From Meiothermus granaticius NBRC 107808 (lineage in GTDB: Bacteria > Deinococcota > Deinococci > Deinococcales > Thermaceae), in NCBI RefSeq assembly GCF_003574355.1, contig NZ_QWLB01000014.1:1-64000 (forward strand): DNA of 64,000 bases, in the 5' to 3' direction. Below the pieces are notes generated by a model. The model saw only the letters and a list, made by a program, of their open reading frames with translations. It did not search any database and had not been told where the DNA came from. Below are positions 44,174-53,857 of the stretch, piece by piece (the stretch's first letter is position 1; every line of letters begins with the position of its first letter). Position numbers and translations under genes: made by a program.

Positions 44174-44497
44174 ATTTCCTCCTTCTGGTCTCTGCCAACA
44201 GTACCTATTCGCAACCAGGTAAAACAAAAAACCTTCCCCGTGAGATTCTCACTAAGAAGGTTCGTGCCCTCGCTGGAGCCGACTTAACCCAACCGATGCC
44301 GATTGACTAACCGGAATCTTACGAATCCAGTCCGGGCCTGTCAAGCTTAGATGATATCTTTACAAATCAGATATCTTATGAAGATAGCATGTATTTAAAT
44401 CCATATTTTCCAATCGAGACCTAGGTTGGTCCAATAACTAAAATGCGGCATTCTTTTATGTCTTGACTTAACTCGCTTTATGCTATATACATATCAC
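44174..44497. other. AT-rich intergenic region between preT and a small peptide gene
   Basis: 324 bases with no called gene, markedly AT-rich from about 44340. It contains the divergent start region of the pyrimidine block on the left. GATATCTT occurs twice as a direct repeat (44353-44360 and 44370-44377, 17 bp apart), and the second copy is inside the palindrome AGATATCT. These could bind a regulator such as PucR. The right end holds the promoter at 44463-44491. Confidence 0.45.
44463..44491 (+). promoter_or_regulatory. Strong leaderless promoter
   Basis: TTGACT (44463-44468), a 17-nt spacer and TATACA (44486-44491), then 6 nt to the ATG at 44498. Both hexamers are near consensus, and there is no room for a Shine-Dalgarno sequence, so the transcript should begin at the start codon. 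Confidence 0.75.
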
Positions 44498-44620
44498 ATG
44501 GCCCTCAAACGCAAATCGCATAAAAACCCCCCTTCGCATGGCCTGTGGATGGATATCGCGACCGGGGCGATTGCTGCGGCGCTTTTCATCTTGTTTGCCC
44601 TCCTGATGCCCAAAATTTAG
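44498..44620 (+). CDS. Small single-span membrane peptide (40 aa)
   Basis: Encodes 40 residues beginning MALKRKSHKNPPSHGLWMD, a basic cytoplasmic-type N-terminus, followed by one hydrophobic helix (IATGAIAAALFILFALLM) and the short end PKI. The strong promoter immediately before the ATG and the complete, sensible topology argue that it is real although very short. No family recognised. It could be a subunit or regulator of a larger membrane complex, for example the ABC exporter encoded 78 nt downstream, but that is only proximity. Confidence 0.6.
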   Translation: MALKRKSHKNPPSHGLWMDIATGAIAAALFILFALLMPKI

Positions 44621-44698
44621 CCGGTTGATGCCGAAACGCTGCGGGGTTTATAGGCTGCCCTTACGGTTCATTTTCCTCAAGCCTCTACAGTAAAGGGG

Positions 44699-45610
44699 AT
44701 GCCCCTTGCCATCGAGACCCATCACCTGCGCAAAGTCTTCCACGGCCGCCCAGCGGTTGAAGACCTGAACCTCGAGGTAGCCCAGGGCGAGGTCTTCGGC
44801 TTTCTCGGGCCCAACGGGGCGGGCAAGAGCACCACCGTCAAAATGCTCCTGGGCCTGACCCATCCCAGCGCCGGGGTGGCCCGGATTCTGGGGCAACCGA
44901 TAGAAGATCTGGAGGTCCGACGCCAGGTGGGGTTTTTGCCTGAGCTGTTCCGCTTCCACGACTGGATGACCGGAAGAGATTTCCTGCGCTTTCACGGGCA
45001 GCTTTACGGAATGGAAACAGCAGATCTGGAGCGCCGAATCCCGGAAGCGCTGGAGTTGGTGGGTCTGGCGGGGCGCGAGCGGGAGCGAATCAAGGGCTAT
45101 TCCAAGGGGATGCAGCAGCGCATCGGGCTGGCGCAGGCTATCCTAAACCGCCCCAAACTGGTCATCCTCGATGAGCCCACCTCGGCGCTAGACCCCATTG
45201 GGCGGCGCGAGGTGCGCGAGCTCATCGCCCACCTGAAGGCTGAGGGCACCACGGTGTTTCTCAATTCCCACCTGCTTTCTGAGGTCGAGCTGACCTGTGA
45301 CCGGGTCGCAATTGTAAACAAGGGCCGGGTCATCCAGAGCGGGAACCTGGCCGAGTTGCTCAACCCCCACCTCGAGGCCGAGCTCCGCGTAGATAAGGTC
45401 ACCCCCGCCCTCCGGAACGCGCTGTCTGGGTTGGCCCGGATCCTCGAGGAAAACGGGGAACGGCTGACCCTGGCCCTGCCCAGCGAGGATACGCTCCCCG
45501 CGGTAGCCGAGGCTGTGGTCCACTCAGGAACCAAACTCTACGCCCTCACCCCACGGCGGGAGAGCCTCGAGGATCTCTTCGTAACCCTAATCGAAGGGGG
45601 GGACTCGTGA
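44699..45610 (+). CDS. ABC-2 type transporter ATP-binding protein
   Basis: Cytoplasmic ATPase (303 aa) of the NatA/CcmA-like exporter class. Walker A GPNGAGKSTT, signature YSKGMQQRIGLAQAI, Walker B LVILDEPTSALDP, switch FLNSHLLSEVELTCD. The C-terminal part after about residue 225 is the extra domain usual in ABC-2 exporters. AAAGGGG precedes the ATG closely. Its last codons overlap the GTG start of the permease gene by 4 nt, so the two form one exporter. Confidence 0.92.
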   Translation: MPLAIETHHLRKVFHGRPAVEDLNLEVAQGEVFGFLGPNGAGKSTTVKMLLGLTHPSAGVARILGQPIEDLEVRRQVGFLPELFRFHDWMTGRDFLRFHGQLYGMETADLERRIPEALELVGLAGRERERIKGYSKGMQQRIGLAQAILNRPKLVILDEPTSALDPIGRREVRELIAHLKAEGTTVFLNSHLLSEVELTCDRVAIVNKGRVIQSGNLAELLNPHLEAELRVDKVTPALRNALSGLARILEENGERLTLALPSEDTLPAVAEAVVHSGTKLYALTPRRESLEDLFVTLIEGGDS

Positions 45611-46470
45611 GAAGCCTGCTCCTGATCGCCCGCTTCACCTGGCGCGAGGCCCTGGCCCGCCGCCTGATCCTGGCGGTGCTGCTGCTGACCCTGGTCTTTG
45701 TGGGGCTCTACCTCTACGGCACCGACGCCCTGCTGCGCAGCTTCCAGCGCCGGGCCGCTGAGCTGGGCCGCGAGCTGCCGGGCCAGGCCCAGCTCTTTGC
45801 CAGCGCCACCCTGGTCCTGATGGGGATGTACATCGCCAACTTCCTGGGCAGCCTGCTGGCGGTATTCTCCACGGCGGCTGCGGTGAGCGGTGAGGCGGAC
45901 TCCGGTACCCTCCAGGCAGTGCTGCCTAAGCCCATCCGGCGCTGGGAGTTCCTGTTGGGGAAATGGCTGGGCCACCTGAGCTTGGTGCTGCCTTACCTTG
46001 TATTGCTGACCCTGGCCTTGCTGTACGGCGCCCAGGCCATCACCGGATACTTACCGCCACAACCCTTTTACGCCATCGGCCTGATGTTGTTGGGCGCCCT
46101 TTTTTTGCTCACCTTGACCCTGCTGGGCAGCACCCTCTTCTCCACCCTGACCACCGGGGTGGTGCTCTTCATGCTGTATGGCTTGGGCTGGGCCGGGGGA
46201 ATTGTGGGCAGTGTGGGGGCCCTGACCGGCTCTAAAACCCTGCAGCAAATTGGCACCTTGAGCAGCTATGTGGTGCCCAGCGATCGGCTCTGGCGGGGGG
46301 CTTCGGTGTACTTGCAGCCGGAGGCCTTGCGGCAGGTACAGGACGTGGCGAGGGGCAACCCCTTTGTGGGGACCGAGCCACTGGGGGCAGGGTATCTGCT
46401 GTGGGTGGGGATCTACACGCTGGGGGTGTTGTTGCTGGCCCTGTGGGTGTTTCGCCGGCGGGATTTCTGA
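45607..46470 (+). CDS. ABC-2 type transporter permease
   Basis: 287-aa membrane partner of the ATPase upstream, with about six hydrophobic segments. The N-terminal amphipathic helix (LLIARFTWREALARRLILAV) and an early GEADSGTLQAVLPKPIRRWE loop are typical of the NosY/ABC-2 class. GTG start overlapping the ATPase stop. The substrate cannot be inferred. Confidence 0.88.
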   Translation: MRSLLLIARFTWREALARRLILAVLLLTLVFVGLYLYGTDALLRSFQRRAAELGRELPGQAQLFASATLVLMGMYIANFLGSLLAVFSTAAAVSGEADSGTLQAVLPKPIRRWEFLLGKWLGHLSLVLPYLVLLTLALLYGAQAITGYLPPQPFYAIGLMLLGALFLLTLTLLGSTLFSTLTTGVVLFMLYGLGWAGGIVGSVGALTGSKTLQQIGTLSSYVVPSDRLWRGASVYLQPEALRQVQDVARGNPFVGTEPLGAGYLLWVGIYTLGVLLLALWVFRRRDF

Positions 46471-46508
46471 GCGACTTTTGCGGCACACTCCTTCGGCCAA
46501 ATCCAGCC

Positions 46509-46514
46509 TACACT
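46509..46514 (+). promoter_or_regulatory. -10 element of the glutaredoxin-like gene
   Basis: TACACT ends 6 nt before the ATG at 46521 and no ribosome site is present. A convincing -35 is not seen. It fits the leaderless pattern of this genome. Confidence 0.4.
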
Positions 46515-46520
46515 GTGGGC

Positions 46521-46775
46521 ATGATTCGCATTTATGGACTCACCGGCTGCGGGCCCTGCGAGGTGGCCAAGCTATTCCTACGGCAAAAGGGGATGGAGTT
46601 TGAGTTTGTGGATGTGAGCGAGAACCTCGAGGCCAGGGCCAAGGTTCAAGAGCTGGTCGGCTCCCCGAGCGCCGGGGTGGTGCTCGAGGTAGATGGCCAA
46701 GCCGAGCCCCTCACAGGAGTTTCAATCCCCAAGCTGGAAGCCTGGTACCGCCGCCACACTGGGTCAAACCCCTGA
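46521..46775 (+). CDS. Glutaredoxin-like protein
   Basis: 84-aa thioredoxin-fold protein with the redox motif CGPC at about residues 10-13 (MIRIYGLTGCGPCEVAKLFL). This resembles NrdH/glutaredoxin, though the cis-proline region is atypical (LEVDGQAEPLTGVSIPKLEA). It likely reduces disulfides in the cytoplasm. It appears to be translated from a leaderless mRNA. The gene is followed by an EamA transporter gene at 17 nt with its own -10 element. Confidence 0.85.
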   Translation: MIRIYGLTGCGPCEVAKLFLRQKGMEFEFVDVSENLEARAKVQELVGSPSAGVVLEVDGQAEPLTGVSIPKLEAWYRRHTGSNP

Positions 46776-46779
46776 ACCC

Positions 46780-46785
46780 TATACT
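46780..46785 (+). promoter_or_regulatory. -10 element of the EamA transporter gene
   Basis: A TATACT hexamer ends 7 nt before the GTG at 46793, with no Shine-Dalgarno sequence, indicating a leaderless transcript starting inside the gap after the glutaredoxin gene. Confidence 0.45.
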
Positions 46786-46792
46786 CAGGGCC

Positions 46793-47671
46793 GTGCGCCG
46801 CGAACACCTGCTCGGGGTTTTCTATCTCAGCCTGGCCACCCTGCTGTGGGCCACCACCTTTGTGGTGGTGAAGGACTCCCTCAAAACCCTCAGCGCCGGA
46901 CAAATCACCCTGGTGCGCTTCTTTTTTGCCACCCTGTGCTTTGCCCCCTTTCTCTGGGTGCGCAACCGCAGGCTGTGGGCGGCGGGCCTTGAACTGGGGA
47001 TATACCTGTTCCTGGCCTACTTTAGCCAGACCATCGGCCTGGCCTCCACCAGCGCCAGCCGAAGCGCTTTCATCACCACCCTCTACGTGGTCATGCTGCC
47101 GCTGCTCTTGGGCCTGCTGGGCCAACGCCTGGGCTGGAACATCTGGTTGGCCGCTCTGCTGGCCATTCTCGGGGTAGGGCTCCTTTCCTATGACGGCTCA
47201 CCGCCCGGTCCGGGGGACTTCTGGACCCTCCTCACGGCCCTTTCCTATACCGTCTACATCTGGCGAATTGAGGGCTTTGCCACCCGCTTCCCCTCCTTGC
47301 CCCTGACCGGCATCCAGATGTTGGTGGTGTTGCTGCTGGCCTTGGGGTGGGTGGCGTGGGAGCAGCCCCGCTGGAACTGGGAAGGGTTCCCCTGGGGCAG
47401 CCTGATCTACCTGGGCTTGGTGGCCAGCGCCCTATGCGTATGGCTGCAAGCCTTGGGTCAGCGGTTTGTCCCCGCCGCCGAAGCAGCCATCATCTATGCC
47501 CTCGAGCCGGTTTATGCCTCGATCTTTGCCTATTTTCTCCTGCATGAACGGCTGGGCTGGCAAGGGCGTATTGGGGCGGCCCTGATCGTGCTGGCAACCT
47601 TGGTCAGCCAACTCCTGAGCGCCCGCCCCCACTCCGGGCAGATCACCACCGAGCCGAGCGGTGAGGACTAG
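46793..47671 (+). CDS. EamA/DMT family transporter
   Basis: Ten-helix membrane transporter (292 aa) with two EamA repeats, residues about 8-138 and 148-275. Typical motifs: LATLLWATTFVVVKDSL at the start of repeat 1, GQITLVRFFFATLCFAPF, and in repeat 2 AEAAIIYALEPVYASIFAYF. The family exports metabolites such as amino acids or nucleosides; no substrate can be named. GTG start following a TATACT hexamer. Confidence 0.9.
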   Translation: MRREHLLGVFYLSLATLLWATTFVVVKDSLKTLSAGQITLVRFFFATLCFAPFLWVRNRRLWAAGLELGIYLFLAYFSQTIGLASTSASRSAFITTLYVVMLPLLLGLLGQRLGWNIWLAALLAILGVGLLSYDGSPPGPGDFWTLLTALSYTVYIWRIEGFATRFPSLPLTGIQMLVVLLLALGWVAWEQPRWNWEGFPWGSLIYLGLVASALCVWLQALGQRFVPAAEAAIIYALEPVYASIFAYFLLHERLGWQGRIGAALIVLATLVSQLLSARPHSGQITTEPSGED

Positions 47672-47686
47672 GCGCCCTGAAGGCCC

Positions 47687-48400
47687 TTAGCCCCCCACTC
47701 CAAAGCTGCCGACCAGCCGGGCCAAACCATAGGCCGCGCCCGCTGCGATGCTTCCTACCAGCGTGGTCTGCCAGGCTCCCCGGAAGGCCGAAACCCCGGT
47801 GAAGCGGGCTTTTACCCCACCAAAAAGGGCCAGGGCAACCAAGGTCACCCCGATGCTCCAGGCAAAGGCGGTGTCCAAGGGCAACCGAAAGGCGTAAGGG
47901 GCCAGGGGGATGATTCCGCCCGCGATGTAGCTTCCCCCGATGGTTAGGGCGCTGCTGAGGGCGCGGCGAGGATCGGGCTTCTCCAGGCCGAGTTCATTTT
48001 TCATCATGAACCCCACCCAGATCTCGGGTTTGGCGGTGATGGCTTGGGTGGCCTTTTCCAAAGCCTCGCCCTGCAAGCCGTACCCCCGGAAGACCTCCCG
48101 TACCTCCTCGGTCTCTACCTCGGGCAGCTCGAGCACTTCTCGGTGTTCACGCTCCAATTCCGCCCGGTAGTGATCCTCCTCGCCTCGAGCGGCCAGGTAT
48201 CCCCCCAACCCCATCGCGATTGAGCCCGCCGCCATCTCGGCAATCCCCGCGACCAAAACCACGAAGCTGCTGTCCACCGCTCCTGAAAGCCCAGCCGCCA
48301 GGGCAAAGGGCACGGTGAGCCCGTCGGACATCCCAATCACGATATCGCGCACGGTGTCTGAGCCGCTGAAGTGTTGTTCGACGTGGGTTCGCTGGTACAT
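47687..48400 (-). CDS. VIT1/CCC1-family iron/manganese transporter
   Basis: 237-aa membrane protein of the vacuolar iron transporter family, expected to export Fe2+ or Mn2+ from the cytoplasm. It has five membrane helices. The signature DIVIGMSDGLTVPFALAAGL is at about residues 18-37. EMAAGSIAMGLGGYLAARGE precedes the cytoplasmic metal-binding helices rich in Glu (HYRAELEREHREVLELPEVE). Single gene, convergent with the EamA gene with a 15-nt gap. Confidence 0.92.
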   Translation of the reverse strand: MYQRTHVEQHFSGSDTVRDIVIGMSDGLTVPFALAAGLSGAVDSSFVVLVAGIAEMAAGSIAMGLGGYLAARGEEDHYRAELEREHREVLELPEVETEEVREVFRGYGLQGEALEKATQAITAKPEIWVGFMMKNELGLEKPDPRRALSSALTIGGSYIAGGIIPLAPYAFRLPLDTAFAWSIGVTLVALALFGGVKARFTGVSAFRGAWQTTLVGSIAAGAAYGLARLVGSFGVGG

Positions 48401-48443
48401 GGGGACCTCCCGGCCTCAGGATATCCCCCGGATGCAAGAGAAA

Positions 48444-48465
48444 TGCCCCTCGAGCTCGAGGGGCA
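48444..48465 (-). terminator. Terminator hairpin of the lipoprotein gene
   Basis: Perfect 22-bp palindrome, arms TGCCCCTCGAG and CTCGAGGGGCA, followed on the minus strand by TTTCTCTT. It lies 27 nt after the stop of the lipoprotein gene, so it should end that transcript. A CTCGAG hexamer, abundant in this DNA, covers part of each arm. Confidence 0.75.
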
Positions 48466-48492
48466 AGGACGGCTATAAAGGGCGCTCTGGGA

Positions 48493-49488
48493 TCAGTTGC
48501 TGATGGGAACCACACCCCCGTTGTAGCTGAGGGTGAAGTTACCGCAGCCGTTGAACTGAAGGCTGAGGGTGGTCTGCACCCCACTGGCACTGGTAAAGAG
48601 GTAGTCTTTCTCGCCCGCATCGAAACGGGGCCGCAGCGTGCAAGCGCTGTTCCAGTGGATGGTGGGGTTGGTGTAGAAGCTCAGCGAGCGGGTTTTGTTG
48701 GTGACCAGATTGGTAAACACGTCGCTGCCGGGGGTGCTCTGGGCTATGGTCACCGTTCCGGCCAGACCGGGGGCCGAGAGGTTGTCGGGTTGGTAGGTCT
48801 TGCTCACGCTGAACACGTTCTGGCCGCTCCAAAGGAGGCTGCCGCTCGAGTCCTTCTTGCTGACGGAGTAGGTATAGTCCTTGCTGAGCTTCCAGGGCAG
48901 CCCGCTTTTGTCCAGGCTAAACTGGCCGTCCAGCTTGCGCTCGAGGCGGCTTTGGTCGGCAAAGGTTACCAGCGCGTCGAAGCCCTTGAACTCGGCGGTG
49001 TACCCAGCCGCCTCATCTTTACCGTTCTGTAGGGAAAGGTCTATCTCCCCCTGGGTGCTGTAGCTGCGGGTATCGGCGGGGTTGGTGCCGCTGCAGGTGA
49101 AGTTCACCAAATACTGCGGGGCGCTGCTCGAGGCGCTCACCGTGATGGTGCAGTTCGCCGCGGCCTGCGTACCGCGCACCGGAATCCAAAGGCCCAGGTC
49201 GCGCAGCAGGGCATAAACTCGAGGAGGCAGATTCCACGATAGGGCCGCAGCCTCTAAGCCACTTCCCCCCTGCGCGCTGGCTCCAGCCTGGAGGCTGCTG
49301 CTGCTAACACTGCCGTCCAGCATGGCCCCGGTGGTGTTGAGGTCGTCTAGGGCTGCGCTGGCGGTGGCTTGCACCTCTGCGCTATTGGCGCTCAGATCCC
49401 CGCCCCCGGTCGCGCCAGTACTCAGGCTTCCGCACGCCGCCAAAACACCGACCAAACCCAGCCCTGCCAGTTTGAAGATGCCTTTCAT
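48493..49488 (-). CDS. Predicted lipoprotein of unknown function
   Basis: 331-aa protein with the lipoprotein signal MKGIFKLAGLGLVGVLAACG (lipobox LAAC, cysteine at residue 19). After it comes a Ser/Ala/Thr-rich stretch (about 20-65), then a beta-rich domain with many Ser, Thr and Tyr and three further cysteines (NCTITV, NFTCSG and ACTLRP), plus one near the C-terminus (GCGNFTLSYNGG). The start at 49488 follows GGAGGT. It lies downstream of the sugar operon but has its own terminator. I do not recognise a family. Confidence 0.7.
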   Translation of the reverse strand: MKGIFKLAGLGLVGVLAACGSLSTGATGGGDLSANSAEVQATASAALDDLNTTGAMLDGSVSSSSLQAGASAQGGSGLEAAALSWNLPPRVYALLRDLGLWIPVRGTQAAANCTITVSASSSAPQYLVNFTCSGTNPADTRSYSTQGEIDLSLQNGKDEAAGYTAEFKGFDALVTFADQSRLERKLDGQFSLDKSGLPWKLSKDYTYSVSKKDSSGSLLWSGQNVFSVSKTYQPDNLSAPGLAGTVTIAQSTPGSDVFTNLVTNKTRSLSFYTNPTIHWNSACTLRPRFDAGEKDYLFTSASGVQTTLSLQFNGCGNFTLSYNGGVVPISN

Positions 49489-49586
49489 GGGTGTACCTCC
49501 GGACGCCAGCATGTCGCCGGAGCCTGAAGGTGAGACCGGGCGCAGTCTTAAGGAGGGCTGAAGAAAGCGTTACTTGGACCAAGCTT

Positions 49587-50750
49587 TCAGGGCCTTTTCC
49601 AGCGGGCCTCGGTCCACTTCTGATCGGATCTGGAAGACTCCACCGTTTTCTCGATGAAGTAGACCCCTCGAGCCCCGTCGTAAACCGTAGGGAAATCCCC
49701 CTCATTCTCGCCCAGGGCACGGCCTTCCTGCTTGGCCCGGATGGCCTCCATGGCCCCCAAATACACGTTGGCAAAGGCCTCAATAAAAGCCTCGGGGTGA
49801 CCGGTGGGCAGCCGGGTGGCCCGTTGAGCCGCAGGGCAGAGGTAGGCATTGCCCCGGGTGAGCACTTGCCGTGGCCCCTCGAGCGAGTCGTGGATTAGGA
49901 CATTAGGGTCTTCCTGGTGCCAGGTGAGGCTGCCCTTTTCACCAAAGATCCGGATGCGCAGGTCGTTTTCCGCTCCAATCTCGACCTGGCTGCACCACAG
50001 AAGACCTTTGGCTCCTCCCACAAAGCGCAGCAGCAGGTTTCCATCGTCGTCGAGCCGGCGCCCTGGCACAAAGGTGGTCAGGTCTGCGCAGATCTGCTCG
50101 AGCTCGAGCCCGGTAATGGTTGCAGCCAGGTTTTCTGCGTGCGAACCGATATCCCCTACCGCTCCGGCAATCCCGCTACGGGCAGGATCGGTGCGCCACT
50201 CGGCCTGCTTTTGGTGGGAAGCCTCGAGCTGGGTGGCCAACCAGCCCTGGTTGTACTCCACAATCACCTTGCGAAGGGGGCCCAACACCCCATTTTTCAC
50301 CATGTCCCGGGCCTGCTTGACCATCGGGTACCCGGTGTAGTTGTAGGTGACCGCGAAAACCACCCCCGACCGCTCGACCACCTGGATGAGGTCATGGGCT
50401 TGCTCGCTGTTGTGAACCAGCGGCTTGTCACAAACCACATGAATCCCCGCCTCGGCAAAGGCCTTGGCCACAGGGTAGTGCAGATGGTTGGGGGTAACAA
50501 TGCTGACGAAATCAATCCGCTCTTGGGCGGGAAGCCGGAGCTCCGCCTCGAGCATCTCCTCCCAGGAACCGTAATTGCGCGCATCGGGAAGTCCCAGCTC
50601 CCGCCCTGAAGCCTTAGCCTTGTCCGGGGAGCTCGAGAGGGCTCCGGCCACGAGTTCGGCTTGGCCGTCTAAAGCCACCGCCTTGCGATGCACCGCCCCG
50701 ATGAACGCGTCGCGGCCACCCCCCACCATGCCATAGCGAAGTTTGCGCAT
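49587..50750 (-). CDS. Gfo/Idh/MocA family NAD(P)-dependent oxidoreductase
   Basis: 387-aa dehydrogenase acting on a sugar, inositol or related cyclic polyol. The Rossmann motif is [19 protein letters not shown] (GGGxxxF variant). The EKP-like motif reads [11 protein letters not shown] with the catalytic lysine, and [11 protein letters not shown] supplies the histidine. The first gene after the isomerase in the uptake operon, 19 nt downstream of it. MocA-like proteins with IolE-like isomerases often act on inositol derivatives, but the substrate is not proven by sequence. Confidence 0.9.
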   Translation of the reverse strand: MRKLRYGMVGGGRDAFIGAVHRKAVALDGQAELVAGALSSSPDKAKASGRELGLPDARNYGSWEEMLEAELRLPAQERIDFVSIVTPNHLHYPVAKAFAEAGIHVVCDKPLVHNSEQAHDLIQVVERSGVVFAVTYNYTGYPMVKQARDMVKNGVLGPLRKVIVEYNQGWLATQLEASHQKQAEWRTDPARSGIAGAVGDIGSHAENLAATITGLELEQICADLTTFVPGRRLDDDGNLLLRFVGGAKGLLWCSQVEIGAENDLRIRIFGEKGSLTWHQEDPNVLIHDSLEGPRQVLTRGNAYLCPAAQRATRLPTGHPEAFIEAFANVYLGAMEAIRAKQEGRALGENEGDFPTVYDGARGVYFIEKTVESSRSDQKWTEARWKRP

Positions 50751-50769
50751 TGGACCTCCTAAATAGGGG

Positions 50770-51771
50770 CTATTCCTTGGCAAACGCCGCGTCAAAAGCC
50801 CGTCCCGCCGGCTCAAAGTCGAGCTGCTTGCAAAACGCAGCGCTCTCGGTGGCCCCATGCACCCGGTCCATCCGACTGTCCTCCCACTCCACCGAAAGCG
50901 GGCCTTGGTAACCGATGTCGTTGAGGGCCACGATGATCTCTTCAAAATCAATATCGCCTCGGCCTACGCTTCGGAAATCCCAATAGCGCCGGGCATCTCC
51001 GAAGGAGGTGTGTCCTCCGAAAACCCCTGCCTCGCCCGTGCCGTGCCCCCACCACACATCCTTCATGTGGACATGGAAAATCCGATCCCTGAAGGTGCGG
51101 AGAAACCGAACGTAGTCCACCCCCTGATACCCCAGATGAGAGGGGTCATAGTTGAAACCGAACCGCCGATGGTGGCCAAGGGCCTCCAGGGCCCGCTGGG
51201 CTGAGGCGATATCAAAGGCAATCTCGGTGGGATGCACCTCTAAGCCGAAGTTAACCCCAACCTCGTCAAAAACTTCCAGGATGGGCAACCAGCGCTGAGC
51301 AAAATCCTTGAAGCCCTGTTCCCAGTAGGCCTGGTCGGTAGGGGGGAAAGCATAGATCGAGTGCCAGATCGAGGAGCCGGTGAATCCGTTGACCACCTTG
51401 ACCCCCAGCTTGGCCGCAGCTCGAGCAGTCTCCATCATCTCCCGCGCTGCCCGTTGGCGCACCCCTTCGGGATCGCCATCCCCCCAGACCCGTGGGGGAA
51501 GGATGGCCCGGTGCCGCTCATCAATCCGGTCACAGACCGCCTGCCCCACCAAGTGGTTGCTGATGGCGTAGATCTGCAAACCGTTCCGCTCGAGCAGCCC
51601 CCGTCGCTCCTGAACGTAGCTCTCGGACTTGAGGGCCTCCTGTACCTCGAAATGGTCTCCCCAGCAGGCCAGCTCGAGGCCATCGTAACCCATCTCCTTG
51701 GCCATGGGGGCCAGCTCTGCCAAGGGTAAATCTGCCCATTGGCCAGTAAATAGGGTAACCGGTCGTGCCAT
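50770..51771 (-). CDS. Sugar phosphate isomerase/epimerase (TIM barrel)
   Basis: AP endonuclease-2/xylose isomerase-like protein (333 aa). Metal-ligand glutamates and histidines appear in [36 protein letters not shown] and [11 protein letters not shown]. Such proteins isomerise, epimerise or dehydrate keto sugars and inosose (IolE-like). It lies between the oxidoreductase and the binding-protein genes of one operon and probably works on the same compound. Confidence 0.9.
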   Translation of the reverse strand: MARPVTLFTGQWADLPLAELAPMAKEMGYDGLELACWGDHFEVQEALKSESYVQERRGLLERNGLQIYAISNHLVGQAVCDRIDERHRAILPPRVWGDGDPEGVRQRAAREMMETARAAAKLGVKVVNGFTGSSIWHSIYAFPPTDQAYWEQGFKDFAQRWLPILEVFDEVGVNFGLEVHPTEIAFDIASAQRALEALGHHRRFGFNYDPSHLGYQGVDYVRFLRTFRDRIFHVHMKDVWWGHGTGEAGVFGGHTSFGDARRYWDFRSVGRGDIDFEEIIVALNDIGYQGPLSVEWEDSRMDRVHGATESAAFCKQLDFEPAGRAFDAAFAKE

Positions 51772-51840
51772 AGATGCATCCTCCTAAAACCCAAAATTCC
51801 AATGTTGGGGCGGGTTTTCACCCGCCCTTATGATCAAACT

Positions 51841-52788
51841 TTAGAACGGGCTGTCCGGAAAGTAGTATTCTTTGGCGTTCTCTTTGGTCACCAACACTGA
51901 AGGAATAATGGTGGGGGTTTTCATTGGCTTTCCAGTGACTCGAGCCTCAGCCGTGAGCATCATCGCATCCTGAATCATTCGAGGTGGATAGGTTACATCT
52001 GCAGTGATCAACTTATCCCCATCCATTACCTTTTTGATCATCTCCTTCATGCCGGCACCCCCCAGCACGAACTTGATATCGGTGCGCTTGGCTTCGTCTA
52101 TGGCCTTGAGCACCCCTACCGCTATGTCATCATCCTGAGCCCATACCGCATCGATCTGCTTAAAGCGGGTCAGGAAGTCCTGCATCACTTTAAAACCATC
52201 ATCGCGATTCCAGTTGGCGTATTTTTGATCCAAAACCTTGATTCCGGGATATTTCTTCATCACCTCCATGAACGCATCGTAGCGTTGGTTGTCAATCACG
52301 GTGGGAATGCCCCGCAGTATGACGATGTTGCCTTTGCCACCCAGTTGCTTGGCCATATATTCCGCAGAAACCCTGCCCAGACCAGGGTTGTCTCCTGCTA
52401 CGTAGGCATCTTGAGCGTTGGGGTCGGTAAGCCCCCGATCCACCACGGTTACGAAAACACCCTTGGCTTTTGCCGCTGCTACCGGCTTGGTCAGAGGCGC
52501 TGATTCATACGGTAGGATCACCAAGGTGTTGATCTTGTTAACCGTGACCAGGTCTTGAATTTGGTTGGCCTGCTCAGAGGCATCTTTAGCGGTTTTGACG
52601 ATCACCTGAATACCGGGATACTTTTTCTCGAGTTCCCCCTTGGTTTGATTGGCCCAGTATACGATTCCCGCAGTCCAACCGTGGTCAGCCGCAGGGATGG
52701 AAACCCCCATGATCACTTTGTTTTGAGCAAAAGCCGCCATCAGCAGCAATGCCCCCATTACCACAAGCCCACGCAGCACTCCGTGCAT
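51841..52788 (-). CDS. Sugar ABC transporter substrate-binding protein (RbsB type)
   Basis: Periplasmic-binding-protein family 2 member (315 aa), with signal peptide [20 protein letters not shown] ending near AQNKV. The body has [40 protein letters not shown] and [20 protein letters not shown], as in ribose/inositol-binding proteins. Start at 52788 supported by AAGAGGT. First gene to bind the imported sugar; partners are the permease and ATPase encoded upstream on the same strand. Confidence 0.92.
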   Translation of the reverse strand: MHGVLRGLVVMGALLLMAAFAQNKVIMGVSIPAADHGWTAGIVYWANQTKGELEKKYPGIQVIVKTAKDASEQANQIQDLVTVNKINTLVILPYESAPLTKPVAAAKAKGVFVTVVDRGLTDPNAQDAYVAGDNPGLGRVSAEYMAKQLGGKGNIVILRGIPTVIDNQRYDAFMEVMKKYPGIKVLDQKYANWNRDDGFKVMQDFLTRFKQIDAVWAQDDDIAVGVLKAIDEAKRTDIKFVLGGAGMKEMIKKVMDGDKLITADVTYPPRMIQDAMMLTAEARVTGKPMKTPTIIPSVLVTKENAKEYYFPDSPF

Positions 52789-52864
52789 GTTTACCTCTTT
52801 TGCGAGTTCATCCAAGAAGCCTCGAGCCGAATGCCAGCGGTTGTATTCACCCCATCCCTCCTTC

Positions 52865-53857
52865 TCACCTGCGGCCCCTCTGCAAGAAGGCCACGATGAT
52901 GATCACAATGCCTTGCACCGCCGCGTTGAGATAAACGCTGATGATGCTGGTAAGGTTTAGAACATTGCCAATGGTTGAGAGCAAGATGGCTCCAACCACC
53001 GTGCCAGTGATGCGCCCACTGCCGCCCCGGAGGGAGGTTCCACCGATGATCACGGCCGCAATGGTCTCGAGCTCCCACAAAAGCCCTGTGCTGGGCGTGG
53101 CTGAGCCCAGTCTTGGCACATAGAGAATCGTTGCCAAGGCCACACAAATCCCCAAGATCACATAGGTGAGTATTTTGATACGATCCACCCGAATTGCTGC
53201 ATAACGGGCCACTTGTTCGTTGGAGCCGATGGCCTGAACATAACGCCCGAATCGGGTACGGTTCAGCACCAATCCACCTATTAGGGCCACTGCCAGGAAT
53301 ACCCAGATGGGGATGGGCACTCCCAGAAAAGCCCCGTAGTAAACCGGGCTGTAGCGGTCAGAAAGGTCCTGTTGCAGGGTAATTGCTCCACCTTGGGAGA
53401 GATAAGTCAGAAAGGATCGAAAGATTCCCAGGGTTCCCAGGGTGACGATGAAGGGCTCTATCTGACCTTTGGTAATGATCAGGCCATGCAGCACCCCGAA
53501 TATAGCCCCCAATCCCACCGCCAAGAGCATCCCTACCAACACCGTGAAGGTGCCTCCACCCAGGCGGGGCTCGAGGGCATTCATTACCAAAATCATCACA
53601 CCCGCAATGAGGGCCGCCATAGACCCCACCGAGAGATCAATCCCACCACTAATGATGACGAAGGTCATTCCCACTGCAATGATCCCGGTGAAGGCAGTGC
53701 GGGTAAGCACGTTAAAAACGTTGTCTAGGGAAATAAAGGCCGGGTTGAGTAGGGTGGCTAAGATACAAAGCAAGATCAAGCCCAATAATGGGCCCCACCC
53801 CGAAAGGTTAAAGCGAATCTTAGACGATTTGGTGGCGGGTTTTTCAGGCTGTAGCAT
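52865..53857 (-). CDS. Sugar ABC transporter permease (RbsC type)
   Basis: 330-aa membrane subunit with about eight to ten helices of the RbsC/BPD_transp_2 family. It contains [20 protein letters not shown] and the C-terminal [15 protein letters not shown]. The conserved [19 protein letters not shown] marks the coupling region. It overlaps the ATPase gene by 14 nt. High-affinity uptake of ribose, xylose or inositol is the usual role. Confidence 0.92.
   Translation of the reverse strand: MLQPEKPATKSSKIRFNLSGWGPLLGLILLCILATLLNPAFISLDNVFNVLTRTAFTGIIAVGMTFVIISGGIDLSVGSMAALIAGVMILVMNALEPRLGGGTFTVLVGMLLAVGLGAIFGVLHGLIITKGQIEPFIVTLGTLGIFRSFLTYLSQGGAITLQQDLSDRYSPVYYGAFLGVPIPIWVFLAVALIGGLVLNRTRFGRYVQAIGSNEQVARYAAIRVDRIKILTYVILGICVALATILYVPRLGSATPSTGLLWELETIAAVIIGGTSLRGGSGRITGTVVGAILLSTIGNVLNLTSIISVYLNAAVQGIVIIIVAFLQRGRR

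Noticed and set aside
44229-44340. Possible tRNA or small RNA between preT and the small peptide gene
   Set aside because: Short complementary segments are present, but no cloverleaf or T-loop sequence was found; no tRNA could be identified anywhere in the window by eye.
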